Notes: a model not told the origin generated them from the letters alone. DNA of 64,000 nucleotides from Adineta vaga (GCA_021613535.1 CP075497.1:13454001-13518000), one strand, 5' to 3'. Positions 1-12,574 are shown, counted from the stretch's first letter. Numbers and translations: made by a program.

Positions 1-2
1 TA

Positions 3-701
3 TTTATTTATTTAAGACGAAAGAATTATACATTATTTGATATAATCAATGAAAATATTCAAAAAACATATCTTAAATCTGTTGAATATATTCATATTGC
101 AAATAAAAATCTTATTCAAAATTGTCAATATTATTTTCCAAATGTGATTACACTTACTCTTGAAGATAGTTTTTCATGTACTCTTGATTCAATTATAGTT
201 GATCTTAATCGTGTTATCACTTTATCACATCTAACAAAATTGATACTCGATTCTCATTATTTTTCATTAATAAAATTAATGAAATTATTACTTTTCTCTC
301 CAAATATTCATACATTAGTATTCAATTTACTTTCACTTTATGAACTTAATATTCAAACTCTTTCACAAAATGAAACTTTTCAAATAATATCTCGTACAAA
401 TATTATTACAGATATAACTTTGAAAAAAGTTTGTTCATTGGATAAACTTGAAATACTTATGGATTTGTTTCCTCGAATGGAACGTCTTCAAATATTGATC
501 TATTCAAAAGATTCAGAAATAATTGTACGATATATATTGAAAAAAACTAAAGAACAGAGTAATAGTCATTTACACTCTGTTTGTCTCAAGAGTGCAACGA
601 AAATATGGACAAACAGAATAAAAACATTAATTGATTCAGAAAAATTACTCGATAATTATATGTTAAAATTTATTGATGATGCTTTAGATTTATGGTGGTA
701 A
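3..701 (+). CDS. F-box/LRR-like protein, C-terminal part (5' end outside window)
   Basis: The frame is open from base 3 to a TAA at 701, so the gene begins before the window. A GTG at 144 is internal, not a start. The roughly 232 visible residues have the spaced Leu/Ile/Phe rhythm of degenerate leucine-rich repeats (for example LTKLILDSHYF and IHTLVFNLLSL). The end, a short charged stretch followed by FIDDALDLWW, resembles the end of the F-box protein at 42.9-44.8 kb (QYDDFIYLWIG), which supports membership of the same family. F-box proteins of this kind are expected to be substrate adaptors of SCF ubiquitin ligases, but the F-box itself would lie upstream and is not seen here. The family assignment is inference from the resemblance. 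Confidence 0.55.
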   Translation, partial: FIYLRRKNYTLFDIINENIQKTYLKSVEYIHIANKNLIQNCQYYFPNVITLTLEDSFSCTLDSIIVDLNRVITLSHLTKLILDSHYFSLIKLMKLLLFSPNIHTLVFNLLSLYELNIQTLSQNETFQIISRTNIITDITLKKVCSLDKLEILMDLFPRMERLQILIYSKDSEIIVRYILKKTKEQSNSHLHSVCLKSATKIWTNRIKTLIDSEKLLDNYMLKFIDDALDLWW

Positions 702-1529
702 TTATAACGTATGTTTTTAATAATCTATGATGAATAATTATATTTTATGAAAAACATTTGATTCAGATGTGAATATCGTGTACATCTTTTTCTTTATTGA
801 ATAAAAACTTAATCATTACTCTTTCTAATATGATCATGAATCATCATATTCTTATGAATTGTATCGAAAAAGTTTTATATAGGTCGATGAGCTGGGTCAG
901 TCTCTTTCAAACGACATCAAATTGAACTTTATATATGATTGTAGAGATATTCGCCCGTCTTTCTTTTCTGAATAGATATTCATATTTTGTACTATCTTTT
1001 TATATGAACACACAAATTAACTGTTTGACAAAAAAGAAGATAGATAACACAGTGCACACAGTCACTCAATTCCGATTTTCAGCTACTAAGTGTAAGCAAA
1101 ATTCGTCTTAAATCTAACTAAAACAATATTCCTGACCGCTTTTTTTTTCGGATTCTAAAGTCGTGCGTTGAAAAGTCTGAAATTAATCTTAAGAAACCTG
1201 ATAATTCCAAAATGAAAAGTAAAAATATTACGACGAAATTTTTTCTCAAATGAGATCCTTGGCAAATTTTGTTCACTTACAGATGCTGAAAACCGTAAAT
1301 ACAAAGTCTTTTATTGTTTGTATAATGGTGAATGGATTTTAGGAGTTATCTTCAACATACATATCGTTCTAACTCACTTATATTCATTTATTATTCCATT
1401 GTTTTATCTTCAGAATAATGATGAAAAGATATATTCTTTTTTGTTTTAGTTCAATTGAAATAATTTTATCGTATGAAACTAAATCTATTTTCTTTATGAT
1501 ATTTTGAAAATAATATTAATCAAATAGTA
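702..1529. other. Intergenic, no gene seen
   Basis: AT-rich sequence with no convincing coding frame, repeat or RNA gene. Confidence 0.5.
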
Positions 1530-2135
1530 GCTAAACGTCTTGATCTATGAACAACTTATCTTTATATTTGTCCTACTCTTTACTACTTTTGACATTTTCT
1601 CTCTCTATACAATTGTTCAACGACAAATGTCGACAAAAATTCTTGATAAATCATCTTATAATCTGTATGATTCTTTCAAACAATAATATGGTGATCAATG
1701 TCGAATGTTCATATATTCAAGTATTTCATCGGTACATCATAGATTTAGTTACTATAGAATCATCTTTTCATGAAGTAAGAAGAAAGTAATGACATTCTGC
1801 TTTTATCATACTCTTATTTACAGATCTGTTCAAGTCCATTCACTTCAAATTAATGGCGAATTGATCTTACAAGAAATATGTATTCTGATCTTTCTAATTA
1901 CATATGATCAACAAGATTATCGTCGATTTCTTTCTTCATTATTTTTATCACAAATCAACTTTTATCAAACGAAAATTTCAATGATCGTCTGTTTTCATTG
2001 CTTGAACAAATTAAATCAATTTCTTTTCTTCATTCGAAATATAAATCATGAAAATGCTTTTATATCAATATATGGAACTAATTACAAATATATTACTTCG
2101 AATATGAACGGCTCCGGATGTATAAATCTTGTCGG
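1530..2135 (+). pseudogene. Fragment of the modular TM/FG-GAP protein family
   Basis: Read with frame changes, this stretch is a diverged copy of the third module of the gene at 14.8-22.4 kb. A membrane segment (LIFIFVLLFTTF) is followed by TIVQRQMSTKILDKSSYNLY and a TAA. After a shift comes VTIESSFHE, a GTAAGA donor, an ACAG acceptor and ICSS. Then come DYRRFLSSLF and, near 2010-2100, FFIRNINHENAFISIYGTNY, which closely matches LFLIRSINHGNAFPSNYGTNY of the intact gene. At least two frame changes and two stops disable it. Homology ends abruptly near 2105, just before an inverted-repeat element, so the rest of the copy may have been lost when that element inserted. Confidence 0.7.
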
Positions 2136-2139
2136 ATCC

Positions 2140-2500
2140 GATGAACACATTTTGATCTGAGTGGTTGATAATCTCTCCTTTATCATCAGTTTTCATGGGA
2201 AAATGATAGAAACCCTATGTAAAAGTCCATCGCTATAAAACCCTACGGAGAAAACTTTTCGGAGGAGCGAAGTTCGTATCTTTATGAAATTAGTAGGAAA
2301 AGTTTGCTTCATGGAAATCTTTTGAATTAAGTACTCCCCAGAAAAGTTTCCTCCGTAGGGTTGTAGACAAAAATTTGTTCTAGAAGACCTGCTAAGCCGC
2401 CATGCTCTCGAATTCTACATAGAGTTTCTATCATTTTCCCATGAAAATTGATGATCACTGTTCTCTTTAATATTTTGAGGTCGACAAAACGTGTTCATCG
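2140..2500. mobile_element. Inverted-repeat element (MITE-like)
   Basis: Long imperfect terminal inverted repeats. ATCATCARTTTTCATGGG and the adjoining AAAATGATAGAAA at 2178-2220 are matched in reverse at 2414-2455. An inner pair, AACCCTACGGAG near 2240 and its reverse complement near 2350, continues the symmetry. Outermost, GATGAACACRTTTTG at about 2140 is mirrored at about 2488-2500. No coding capacity. Target duplications are not obvious, so the ends are approximate. Confidence 0.65.
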
Positions 2501-2532
2501 AAAAGCTGTATCAGTTTATTAGGTTTGTTTAC

Positions 2533-2534
<2 letters not shown>

Positions 2535-2565
<31 letters not shown>
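2535..2565. repeat. (TA)n microsatellite
   Basis: About 14 uninterrupted TA units. Confidence 0.95.
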
Positions 2566-2566
<1 letters not shown>

Positions 2567-2650
2567 TTTTGATCAAAATCATAATCAATCAAAGGTATTT
2601 ATTTCTGATATCATAAACAAAGTATGAGAAGATATTGTTGATTATTTTCC

Positions 2651-3337
2651 TTATGATGAATTATTTGATGAAGATCCGCTCAAAGGAGTTCTTGAACGAC
2701 GAACGGAGGTAGTTGGTAACACGACTACGAATTCATGACCTTCTAAAAGAGGTCCGAGAATCCATTTCGATTGAATATTTTTCAGTATTATCAAAACTTC
2801 CTTATGATCAACAAAAAAGTCAGTTTTTATGAGAGAAACAGATTGTTCATTGGTATCAAAAATCGAACCAATCAGTTGATTAGATGAAAGATAAGGAATT
2901 TTGAAAGTTTCAATAATATCTTTTGCATGATTAGAGATAAATTTCAAATCGATTGGAATACGATTTCAAGCGTTGGAGAGAGCCATTATAGCATAAGGAT
3001 GTGAAGATGCAAGTCCAATGGCAACAACATCTTGAATATTATTCTTAGCCATAGAAAGTAGAGTACCTGCTATACCTCGACCTTGATAAGCAGAACTAAC
3101 AACTAGTTGAGTAATCCAAACTACATTACCATTTAATCGATTATAGTTGATATATGTGCAGAAAGCATGACCGATCAGTTCAAATTGATTATTATCTAAT
3201 GAACGCATCTCTGCAATGACAAGAAAACAACGATCATTGAAAAGCATTAATTCACGAAGATGTTTGACTCCAAGTTTAACACGAGAACCAGTTTGTAAAA
3301 TATTGTTACTATGAAGAGAAGCATTGCGGTATTCCAA
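2651..3337 (-). pseudogene. GNAT-family N-acetyltransferase interrupted by in-frame TGA
   Basis: Two stretches in one reading frame (3337-2969 and 2965-2651) are separated only by a TGA at 2968-2966. The first half has the acetyl-CoA-binding motif A of GNAT enzymes (QLVVSSAYQGRGIAGTLL, with the Q-G-R-G-I-A pyrophosphate loop) and then ASSHPYAIMALSNA. The second half (DLKFISNHAKDIIETF, later GPLLEGHEFVVVLP) looks like the natural C-terminal extension, so the TGA most likely replaced a sense codon such as CGA. No ATG starts the frame: a TAA lies just upstream of the TTG at 3337, so the 5' end is also missing or in an unseen exon. The substrate cannot be predicted. The C-terminal layout reminds me of fungal GNAT proteins, which is only an impression. 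Confidence 0.6.
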
Positions 3338-3339
3338 AT

Positions 3340-4308
3340 ACCATAATTGTTGTTAAATAATGTAGAACATTTTTTGAGAATTTAATCTGTCAACAATGGA
3401 TATTGAATACATGTATAAGAAATTGGATTAATAGATGTCATTTATATATCTGAAACAAAGATATAATAAATAAACTTCTGTCTCTCTCTCTCTCAATCAT
3501 TCAGATATTTTTGGATTCCAAAGAAAAGAAGAACATGATTTATATTTACTTTGAACTATTCAATATTGATCCAGATTTGAAATGAAGTTTATTGTCCATA
3601 TGGACTAATCAGATAATTGCTTTTATAGGTGTCACTAATAATTATTATTCAAATTTCAAGTTTGACACTATTGCACGTGTGGCACTGTCGTTACCTGAGG
3701 ATGACAAGGTAACGCATAGGATGAGTTAATGAATGATGGTAGATTTATACGTTTTATCATTTTTTCAATGTTATAATCGTAACTATTTTGCTCTCTGTCC
3801 TTGAAACAAACACTCGAGAGGAGAGAAATATATTTTCTTTTCATTTCTTAAAAGAAAAGAATGTACTTTCTTGTAAGAATGACCTTTCAAGTTTGTTTTC
3901 GATATGACCGATATTCGATATTCTCGTATAGAAACATTTTTTTTCCTTTTTAAACATTCCAAAGATGATACACTTTATGTAATATACTAATTTTTACAAA
4001 TAATAAAAACATTATTGTATAATAAAATGTCACTAAAAAGGTTTTTATACATAATGATACTTAGAAAAGAAAACTCTTATAAATAAGTACGATCCATTAT
4101 TTCGAATATACGTCATAGAAATGTATTGCGCATAAGATATTTGAAGTATTTAATTCGTGTATGTTTTTCATTTATATGCATCTATATAAACAAAAGAATT
4201 TTCTTACTTTTATTTAAAAAATGTTAAACGCAGTTTAATTATGAGAATATTATTAAATAATATCCAATATGATCTTTTTTTTTAGATATTCTTTTATTAT
4301 TTGATATA
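3340..4308. other. Intergenic, no gene seen
   Basis: AT-rich; a short (TC)n tract at about 3479-3494; otherwise nothing recognisable. Confidence 0.5.
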
Positions 4309-6035
4309 ATGTTTTATTTACATTCTTATGTTAATCTTTGTCAATGCTTTCTTTTTCTTTCAATTTGCAAATTGGTTCATTTACAAAATATTTTTACCAC
4401 TACAATAGTTCTTGAACAACCTGGTACACAATTTATTCCTATTAGTATGTCAATTCAATTACTTTCAGTTAATCTTGTTGAATCAATCATGAAATGTAGT
4501 ATGTTATGTAATAATAATGTTCTATGTGGTGTTTATGATTATGAAGTATCTGTAACAAATCAATGTCGACTTTTTGAAGGTAATGCAAATACTATGGGTC
4601 AGATTGCTCCATCATCATATCTTCAATCAAATGTTGGTATTGTTCAATTTACATCAGATCTTTTTGAAGAATATGGACAAAACTGTGTATCTTCTTGTTA
4701 TCACAGTCGATATCTTCGATGTAACAATAATTCTAAATGTGATTGTATGCCACATACTTATTGGAATTCATCAATATTAATGTGTGTTCCACAATTATTA
4801 AAACGTGGTTCATCTTGTCAACAGAATATGAATATGTGTCGAGAAGATCTTAATTATACATGCTTACAATTTAATCAATGTGGTCGTAAGTTATATGATA
4901 ATTTGTTTATTTTCTTTGTTATTAGATGAGTTAAGAATTTAAAATGAAAATTTTCTTATATCTTTTAATGAATAAGTATTGTCATTAATAATATAGAGAA
5001 AAGAATAAAAATACGAATTTACATTTGTTTCATCTATTCTTTAAGTTAATGAATTTATTTTTTATTTTAGCAATATCAATACTCTCTGGTACAACAATTA
5101 TTGACAGTAATACGGTAATTAATGGAAGTTTAATTATTGGTCTCAATAGACCTATTGGAATCAATGTATTTTCAACAAATGTTGATTCATTAGTTATCGC
5201 AGATTCCAATAATAATCGTATCATTGGTGTATGGGATGCTAATGGAATGGGTAAAAATATTTCAATAATAGCCACTGAATGGTCACCTGGACATTCATTA
5301 TGTAATCCTTTTGATGTTTATGTCGACAGTAGCAATGGATATAATCTATATGTAAGTGACTATTGTAATTCTCAAGTCGTACAATATAAAAATATGCAAA
5401 CTATTAATCCACCTCCACTTATTGTAGCAGGTTATCAACAAAGTAGTGGAACAGGACTTCGATATTTAAATGGACCATTTGGAATTGTTGCAGATAGTCA
5501 TAATAATGTTATAGTGGCTTCTTTAGCAGACAGCCGGGTACTATTTTGGCGACCGAATGCTACAAATGGTTCAATAATAGTTGATTTTGATACAAGTGGT
5601 AATAGTTTTATGAATAACGACGGAATATGTGGTATCGCATTTGATGAACAGAACTCGTTATTATATGTTGCTGACACTTACAATCACAGAATTCAACGTT
5701 ATTCAATAAATAATAGTTGGCCTTGTAATGGAACTATAGTGGCTGGTGGAAATGGACCAGGTAGTAGAAGTGATCAGCTATATTATCCTAATGATGTATG
5801 GGTATCGAAGAAAACAGGAACTTTGTATATAGCAGACTCAGCTAATAATAGAATTCAACGATGGGAAAAAGGAGCAACCGAAGGTGTCACAATTGCAGGA
5901 AATCCTTATGGTTATGGAGGTATCAGTTCTACTTTATTCGATGCTGCAGTTAGTATAACTATCAATACTAACGAAACATATATGTATGTCACCGATATGT
6001 TCAACAATCGTATACAAAGATTTGAGCTTATCTAA
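4309..6035 (+). CDS. Secreted NHL-repeat protein with N-terminal PAN/apple-like and Cys-rich regions
   Basis: Two exons, 4309-4885 and 5071-6035, joined by a GTAAGT...TTTTAG intron of 185 nt in phase 1, give a 513-residue protein. The hydrophobic N-terminus (CFLFLSICKLVHL) reads as a signal peptide or anchor. Residues about 30-125 hold paired cysteines around CSMLCNNNVLCGVYDYE, like a PAN/apple domain, followed by a Cys-rich EGF-like stretch (CVSSCYHSRYLRCNNNSKCDC). The second exon encodes six NHL blades with the typical signatures LVIADSNNNRIIGVW, LYVADTYNHRIQRY, LYIADSANNRIQRW and MYVTDMFNNRIQRF, expected to close into a beta-propeller. Such proteins are thought to bind ligands outside the cell; the ligand is unknown. 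No internal stops, clean splice sites and a sensible start at 4309 suggest an intact gene. Confidence 0.85.
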
Positions 6036-6284
6036 ACTAATGACAAGCATATTTTCTTCGTAATGATCGTATTAATTGACAATATATATATATATAATAT
6101 TTTTAAGAAAAAAAAATATTGATTTTTATGTTGTCATTTTATCAATCATCGTTTGTTTTGTCTTTTTGAATTATATTATCAGAACTCTTAAATGATCTTT
6201 TAATTAATTTCATCTTTTGTGATCATTGAGAAAACTTCACAATATTTCAAAAGTTAGATATAAAAAAATAATTTATGAGTATTT

Positions 6285-6345
6285 GAGGATGTGGGTGGGT
6301 GTAGACGTAGATGTTAGACAGATGTAGTGGACACACGCACCCACA
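6285..6345. repeat. Degenerate telomere-like G-rich block
   Basis: GATGTGGGTGGGTGTAG followed by a C-rich counterpart (CACGCACCCACATGGG), so G-rich and C-rich halves face each other. One of at least seven such blocks in the window. Confidence 0.6.
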
Positions 6346-7227
6346 TGGGTAAGTTTAAAACTACTCATTACTTTTATCTATATAATAGGAAATATCGAAT
6401 TTATAATGAAAAGAAGTTTTTAAAGAAGAATAAATCTTGTAGAAACTTTGTTTTTTTTCTAGATTATCATTGTAGTTAAATCAAATAACATTGGCTATTC
6501 GAGTCTTTGTTTATATTGTTATATTTTGTCATTTTGATTGGAATATATGATCAATTTTATTTTTCAGAGCTTTGTTATTGCATCAACTATAGAACATATT
6601 GCTCTATCATTTCTATCTAATCTAATATGATGAGAAATGTGCATTGGATATACTATAAATAATGATTTAACTGATTTTTATTGTTGGTTGTCGTCATATA
6701 TATTTGGATGATACTATATGTGATGGACCATTAATTCTTAACATATTCTTTAGTGTAATCGCTTTAAGATATTGTCTTACTCGTCAAATTGATGTTTCTG
6801 ATTTGACACTTTATGCTGCAATTAATGATCCGTTCTCGAATTTTCCTCGACAAAGAACTAGATTAAGACGATATTGTGTAACAAGAACATAACGAAAGTT
6901 TCGTTGTACATTAATTCGATTTGTTGTTTTCGAGAGAATTTACAATCATTGTCGTTATGAATAATAATTATCAACAAAGATTTCAAATTAGTTGTTCATA
7001 TTGTATTTATCATGGAATAAATAGATTTCTGACTAAAAAAAACTCATTTTGAGGATATGGATATGAGTTAACCCTTTGATTACCAAATTATTTTTTGCTA
7101 AATTCAATTGAAGTAAATAATAAAATCAGCTTATTCTAGACCTAAGATTTCGAATACTGTTCACACTAGCTTGCATTCAAATCGTAAATAAATGCCGTCA
7201 TGTATGATTGAGTTATCGTATCTAGAG

Positions 7228-7258
7228 CAAAAGAAGAAGAAGAAGAAGAAGAAGAAAA
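7228..7258. repeat. (GAA)n microsatellite
   Basis: About ten AAG/GAA units in a row. Confidence 0.95.
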
Positions 7259-8109
7259 AACACCGTAAAACTTTCTATTACTCCTTTTCAAGCGATTAGT
7301 TCCTAATTTTTATAAATGGTATTATGAGCAATATGAAAAAAAAAACAGGTGTAGCCTTTTTATACTGCGGCAGCCAAAGGGCTAATGAAAGAATTTATTT
7401 TTCTCAATAAGAAAATCTCGTTCTCAAAGAAATATCGAATAAGTCTAAAACAAGTTGTTGTATCTTTCAATCTATATAGCATGGGTTTGAATTATTTTCT
7501 CTTTCATATAATTTTAACATCTAGAAATGATAATTATCGAGAAATTAAATCTATTATCGATCCTGATCCATTAACACTAAATAAATATGACTGAAGCATT
7601 GCAAATTGATTCATTTTCATACTCCCAACAGAATCTCAGAGATATTTATTCCCACTGAAAAAAATACGACACCCATCTTGAGGGTGGATGTCATTCATTC
7701 ATTCATTTATCTTACTTTCCCATCTATTCTCTATCTCGTAGAGAAGAGTCTTAGAAACATAAATTGTTTGCTTGATTGCTTGTGTGTCCGCACTTCACTG
7801 ATTGGTCGAAAAACGAATTGAAACTACTAAATTAGATCACTTCCTAAAAAGTTTAGCACAAGGGTTTTTGGGGTCGAGGAACTCAGATTTGGTGTTAGTG
7901 TTTTGAAAATTAAAAAAATTTCTTGAAACAAAGGGTACCGATATTTGGAAAAAATGTATAACAGTATGATACCGGGTGTAGTCAAGTGTATAAGTATAAT
8001 AAATAAAATATTGTGTTCAATGTCTGGTGATGTAATAATTAATAATTAATCTTCATAAACGAACTTTGAAGTAACGTCCGTATATCTGATAAAAGAACTG
8101 AACTTCTTC

Positions 8110-8748
8110 TTGCGGTCTATTACCTTTGGTACCAAACATGCCTGTGAACTAGGGCTTTCGAATGGTACTCAAGGAATTTTTCGAGAGCTCATATACGATG
8201 ATCAGGAAGATCCGAGTGATTTAAGAATAAAAAACGAAGTCTTTCCCTCAAATACAATCTACATACGAAAACCATTGTATGCGCTCGTAGAAATTAACAC
8301 ATCACAAGTAGAAACAAGCCTCGATGGACTTCGTCCTAAACTAATCCCTATTCCACTCGTCAGAAAGCAATTTACTGTTTCCGCCAAGCAACTCTTCGGT
8401 CAAATATTTGAATGTATGGAAAGTAGAAAAAAAGTTTCACAAGTGATTGAAATTACACGAACACAACTATCAATTGTACCTGCCTTCGCAATAACTACAT
8501 ATAAGGCGCAAGGACTCATAATGAATAAAATTGTAGTCGATCTTCAGATTCCACTTAAGGCATTACAAGTGGCATCAGTATATGTACCACTCAGCAGAGT
8601 AAAGAGAGCGGAAGATGTGGCTATTCTTCGGCCTTTCGATATGAAGGTGCTGCAAATTCGACCTTCTCTTACTCAAGACGCTGAACTGAAGCGTCTCGAT
8701 GAACTTGACAGAAAGACAAAACGAGAGTGTACCTCTTTCATTTTTTGA
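8110..8748 (+). pseudogene. PIF1-type DNA helicase, C-terminal fragment
   Basis: About 210 residues match the C-terminal third of PIF1-like superfamily 1 helicases of the kind carried by Helitrons and related elements: LGLSNGTQGIFRELIYD, then VPAFAITTYKAQG (helicase motif with the conserved T-x-x-K-A-Q-G) and VASVYVPLSRVKRAEDVAILRPF. The Walker A and B motifs expected 200-300 residues upstream are absent and the frame is closed before 8110, so this is a truncated remnant without ATPase activity. It is richer in G+C than its surroundings. It is probably a decayed transposon piece; a cellular PIF1 fragment is possible but less likely. Confidence 0.7.
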
Positions 8749-9560
8749 ACGTGTATAAGTCGATACTTTGCTAAGAGTTTAGCGTTATTGCAAGCATGCA
8801 AAGCGTATCTATATTTGAAATTATCTCAAAATAATTATTCATACATGTTCATTTTCTTTATCCCTCTATTTACATTTCTGTTACTTATGGTATAACTATC
8901 TCTTTTCTCTTATTGTATCAAATATTGCCTATCGTGTTTTCTTGATTTCGCTTTTTGATATAATCATTCATAATCTTTCCCATTGTATTGATACTTCTTC
9001 GGAATATCTAATCTTCTATTTAACATTTGGTACAAATATCTATTGTTGCTTTTGTGAAAATATCTAATCTATGCTACAAATAAACTTTTATACACAATAA
9101 TGTATTAATAATATAATGTCTGAAAGCAATATTTCTACGAGAAAGAGCTAAGCGAGTCCAAAGACGAGCGTTACTTGTGTAGTTTATAATTGAGATTATT
9201 CTTCTTTTTTTTTATCATTTACTTCTTCAAGATGTTTTACAACCATTTCTAATGAATAGAATACAATAAATATACATCTTATAATGTTTCTGAGTGCTTA
9301 ATTATATATTTTATCTCTATAGAATTATTGCGCACAATTTATTTCATTTGTCATTTTACATGTTTATAGCTATGGTTATTTCTTTGAATCTTTTTAGTCA
9401 ATTATAGATAATATATTCACAGATATCAATTTCGATATTTTAGTGATCGGAATCAATGAAGAAGATGATAATAATAGATAAGATTATAAAGTATATTTTA
9501 TTTAAACTAAAACATCATACAAAAAGCATTGACATAAAACTATAAGAATAGTTTTTCTAG
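8749..9560. other. Intergenic, no gene seen
   Basis: AT-rich. The word GACGAGCGTTACTTGT near 9160 recurs near 13005, probably as part of a dispersed repeat. Confidence 0.4.
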
Positions 9561-10489
9561 TTAATGACGAGTTTTATTGAAACAACGATTTATGCGTTCT
9601 TTCCAATATTGACGAACTTCATGGTTATAAATAAATAAATCGATTATTTGAATAGTAATAGTAAATGTGGGTAGAATCTGTAATACATTATACAAAAAAT
9701 CTGGTAGTATGATATCTCTCAGAGTTAAAACAATATAAATTGGTCCCCATCCTAAAATAAATACAATAAACAAGAAAATGATATGTTTGAGTAATTTTAT
9801 ATCTCGACGATGTTGTTGATGATTTTTATTCGTGGCAGATGTGATAACCACGTTGACCTCATGAACACGTCGACTAGATGATCGAACAAAAACCGCAATA
9901 ATCCCATTAAAAATTATGTTAACAATTACAGGAATTGTAACTATGACGGATAAAGTATAGGGCCAAATCCAACTGTAGAATCCAATGTCACCAACACTTA
10001 ACTACGTACAAATAATAGAGGGAACATATTTTTTTGTTTCATAGATTTTACCTTTGAATTGTGAAGTAAAATTGGTATTGAGATAAGTAAAGTAAACATC
10101 CATTGTACACTTATTGATGAATATGCCCAAGTTTTATTTTTATAAAATCGTTTCATTGGAAAACATATTGTAAAACATCGACTAATAGTAATGACTACTA
10201 GAGAATGAACTACTAAACAACTTATAATATTTCCAGCAGATACTGTAAGTGTCCATAAGATAGGAGTTCCATAAAGAATGCTTATATCGAATATACTGGA
10301 TGTTTTCACTATAGCCCAATATATAACACACATGAGACAAATTAAACAGAAATTAGCCGTCAAAATATTATTTGCAGTATGAAAACGTTTGATAAAAATG
10401 ATTGTTAGAAGATAAAGTAATGGAAATGGAATGATAAGAATGAAAATGATAGCTTGTATAATAAGAACAATGTATAGTATATCTATCAT
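9561..10489 (-). CDS. Rhodopsin-like seven-transmembrane receptor
   Basis: Two exons, 10489-10052 and 10001-9561, are separated by a 50-nt GT-AG intron in phase 0 and encode 292 residues with seven hydrophobic segments. Helix 3 ends in ISRCFTICFP, the place of the DRY motif of class A receptors but with SRC instead. Helix 6 carries LGWGPIY, corresponding to CWxP. Helix 7 has IIDLFIYNHEVRQYW, corresponding to the NPxxY region and helix 8. The protein is short with small loops, like the expanded orphan receptors of bdelloids. It should act at the cell surface through G proteins; the ligand is unknown. ATG and TAA are both clean and there are no internal stops. Confidence 0.8.
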
Positions 10490-11940
10490 GTTTACGTACT
10501 TTTAGAATAAGTTTTAGATGCAAAATAATGATGTTTACTTTTAAAAAAAGTTTTTTTCTTAGACTTTTATAGGTTTTTAGTTCAATGAGATAGAATTTAA
10601 TGTTGTTTTACACATTTATGGATTTAGTGCAAAAGATAATTTGATAAAAACATCTTTTCTCGTTTATTTGAACATAATAGTTGTGATGATTTTAATGGAA
10701 GAGATATATGCATCAATAGAACGATGCATTTTTTTTCAAGCATCGCATCACTCTGATGCAAAACACGTGATTATATACTTGTTTGTCGGATAAATTATTA
10801 GATGAAAATAATCGAAAGGACAAATATATTCAATCAAACAGAACTTCAAAATCGATATTGACTCCCTGAGGATTATCTGATATAACTGATAATTATAGTT
10901 TTAAATATGGACTTTGTTTTAGTTTAGTTGTGATGATTGTGATCAATGGAATCTCAGGTAATCATTAATTGTTTAAAATTATTCATAGATAACATCAAAT
11001 GTGAGAATATGAAGAAAAATTAAAAGAAGAAAATCGTGTTTTAACAAAATCTTTTGATTTCGAAAGATTATTAGAATGAAACACTTTAAGATCTATTTTT
11101 TTCTTGTCCATATTGTAGCTCTTTCGTTTAATCAATCCAAGTTTTGTCCGTCAGTAAAACGGAATTGGGATGAATTTGTTTTTACTTTTGAGAAAACGGG
11201 TGGCATCAAATTTCTATCATTCTATCTATTGATAGGTTACGTATGAATCATATGAAATTCCTCCTACCACACTAATCAACGCGAAATACATCCTCAAAAT
11301 ATTTGCTTGTTTTCTCTAAGATTTTGTTGCATAATGATTACTATACTTTTCTTATCCATATCAGAATCTCAGTATTGTGCACACCATAAAACTCAGAAAG
11401 TTAGAGTTTTTAAATATTACAATAGTATATGAACAAATATTTACAAGGAAATGATGAAAATAAAATGATATCATATGATAATAATGATAGTGTAGGAATT
11501 CATGATTGAGTGTGTGAGTATGAGAGAAGATGGTCGCTCAAATCAGCATAAACAAATTTCTATAATAAAAATCGTAAACATGAAGTGCACGATGTTTTTT
11601 TTCCATTATGAATAAGTATTTGATCCATATTTATTTCTCAGACATAGCTATACCATAATAGGTCGCGATCGATACAATCTTTGTGAACTAACGATAGCAA
11701 GACATGAGCATGAAATAGGAAAACTGCATTGGCTTATTGATTCTCTTCTACTTCAAAAACGTTTAAATCAAATGATCATAAAATTTTAACTAAGTCAAAA
11801 ACTCTACGATTCAGTAAAAATCACATCGGCTTGTTTGTTGGTAAACATGGTATATCAGCTGCCAAAATTTATAATGGATTAACACATTCATTGGTGTCAT
11901 TAAATAAAATTTAAAATAGAAATCTTATTGATATAGAAAT
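10490..11940. other. Intergenic, no gene seen
   Basis: AT-rich; no coding frame or repeat that I can support. Confidence 0.45.
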
Positions 11941-12574
11941 ATTTTTGTGTACTCAAAAAGTGAGTACACTACTAAAACCGATCAGTGTGTCCGGCCGTCC
12001 GTTTATCCGATAATTTTCGAAAGGAGAGTCCGATTGAGCTGAAATTTTCCACATAGTTCAGCCTCATTAATATCTCAGTCGAGTTCGAAGATGAGACCGA
12101 TCGGTCAAGAAATGCTTGAGTTCTCGTAAAAATACTGAAAACTGGCCAGACCATTCCTGAAGAGTAGTACAGGGATTTTTTGCCGAAGTTTTTTTTTCTT
12201 CATTTTCACAGGATATATCAGTCTGTTGGGCTTTATGTGCATTACCCTAGTGTCCTCAAGTCCTAAGAGTGAATGTGGGTGATATAAGTGATCTGGGTGA
12301 AATTTCACCCAGATGGTTTTACGGTAGGTAAAATCTTGAAACTTTAAATGGTGGTTTCCTAGACACAATATATCGTCGAGAACATGTTGGAACATGAGTT
12401 GAAACTATCGATAGGGGTTATTTGAGGAACCTGGGTGAAATTTCACCCAAGTGCTTTTATTCCCTCGACTGTAAGGAGGGTCATATGAAAAAAATAGTTT
12501 GTTTGTGGGTTAGTGTCAAGGTCAAAGGTCAAGGGTCAACAAAAAAAAATTAGCGATAGGACGCCTCAAATCAT

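Larger units (their letters stand above)
6036..7870. other. Intergenic with telomere-like block and (GAA)n
   Basis: No supportable gene. A TGTGGG-like block lies at about 6285-6345 and a (GAA)n microsatellite at about 7228-7258. Short open frames here (for example 6704-6892) show no recognisable motif. Confidence 0.5.

Noticed and set aside
6704-6892. 62-codon frame
   Set aside because: No homology, no splice context, no codon pattern distinct from background.
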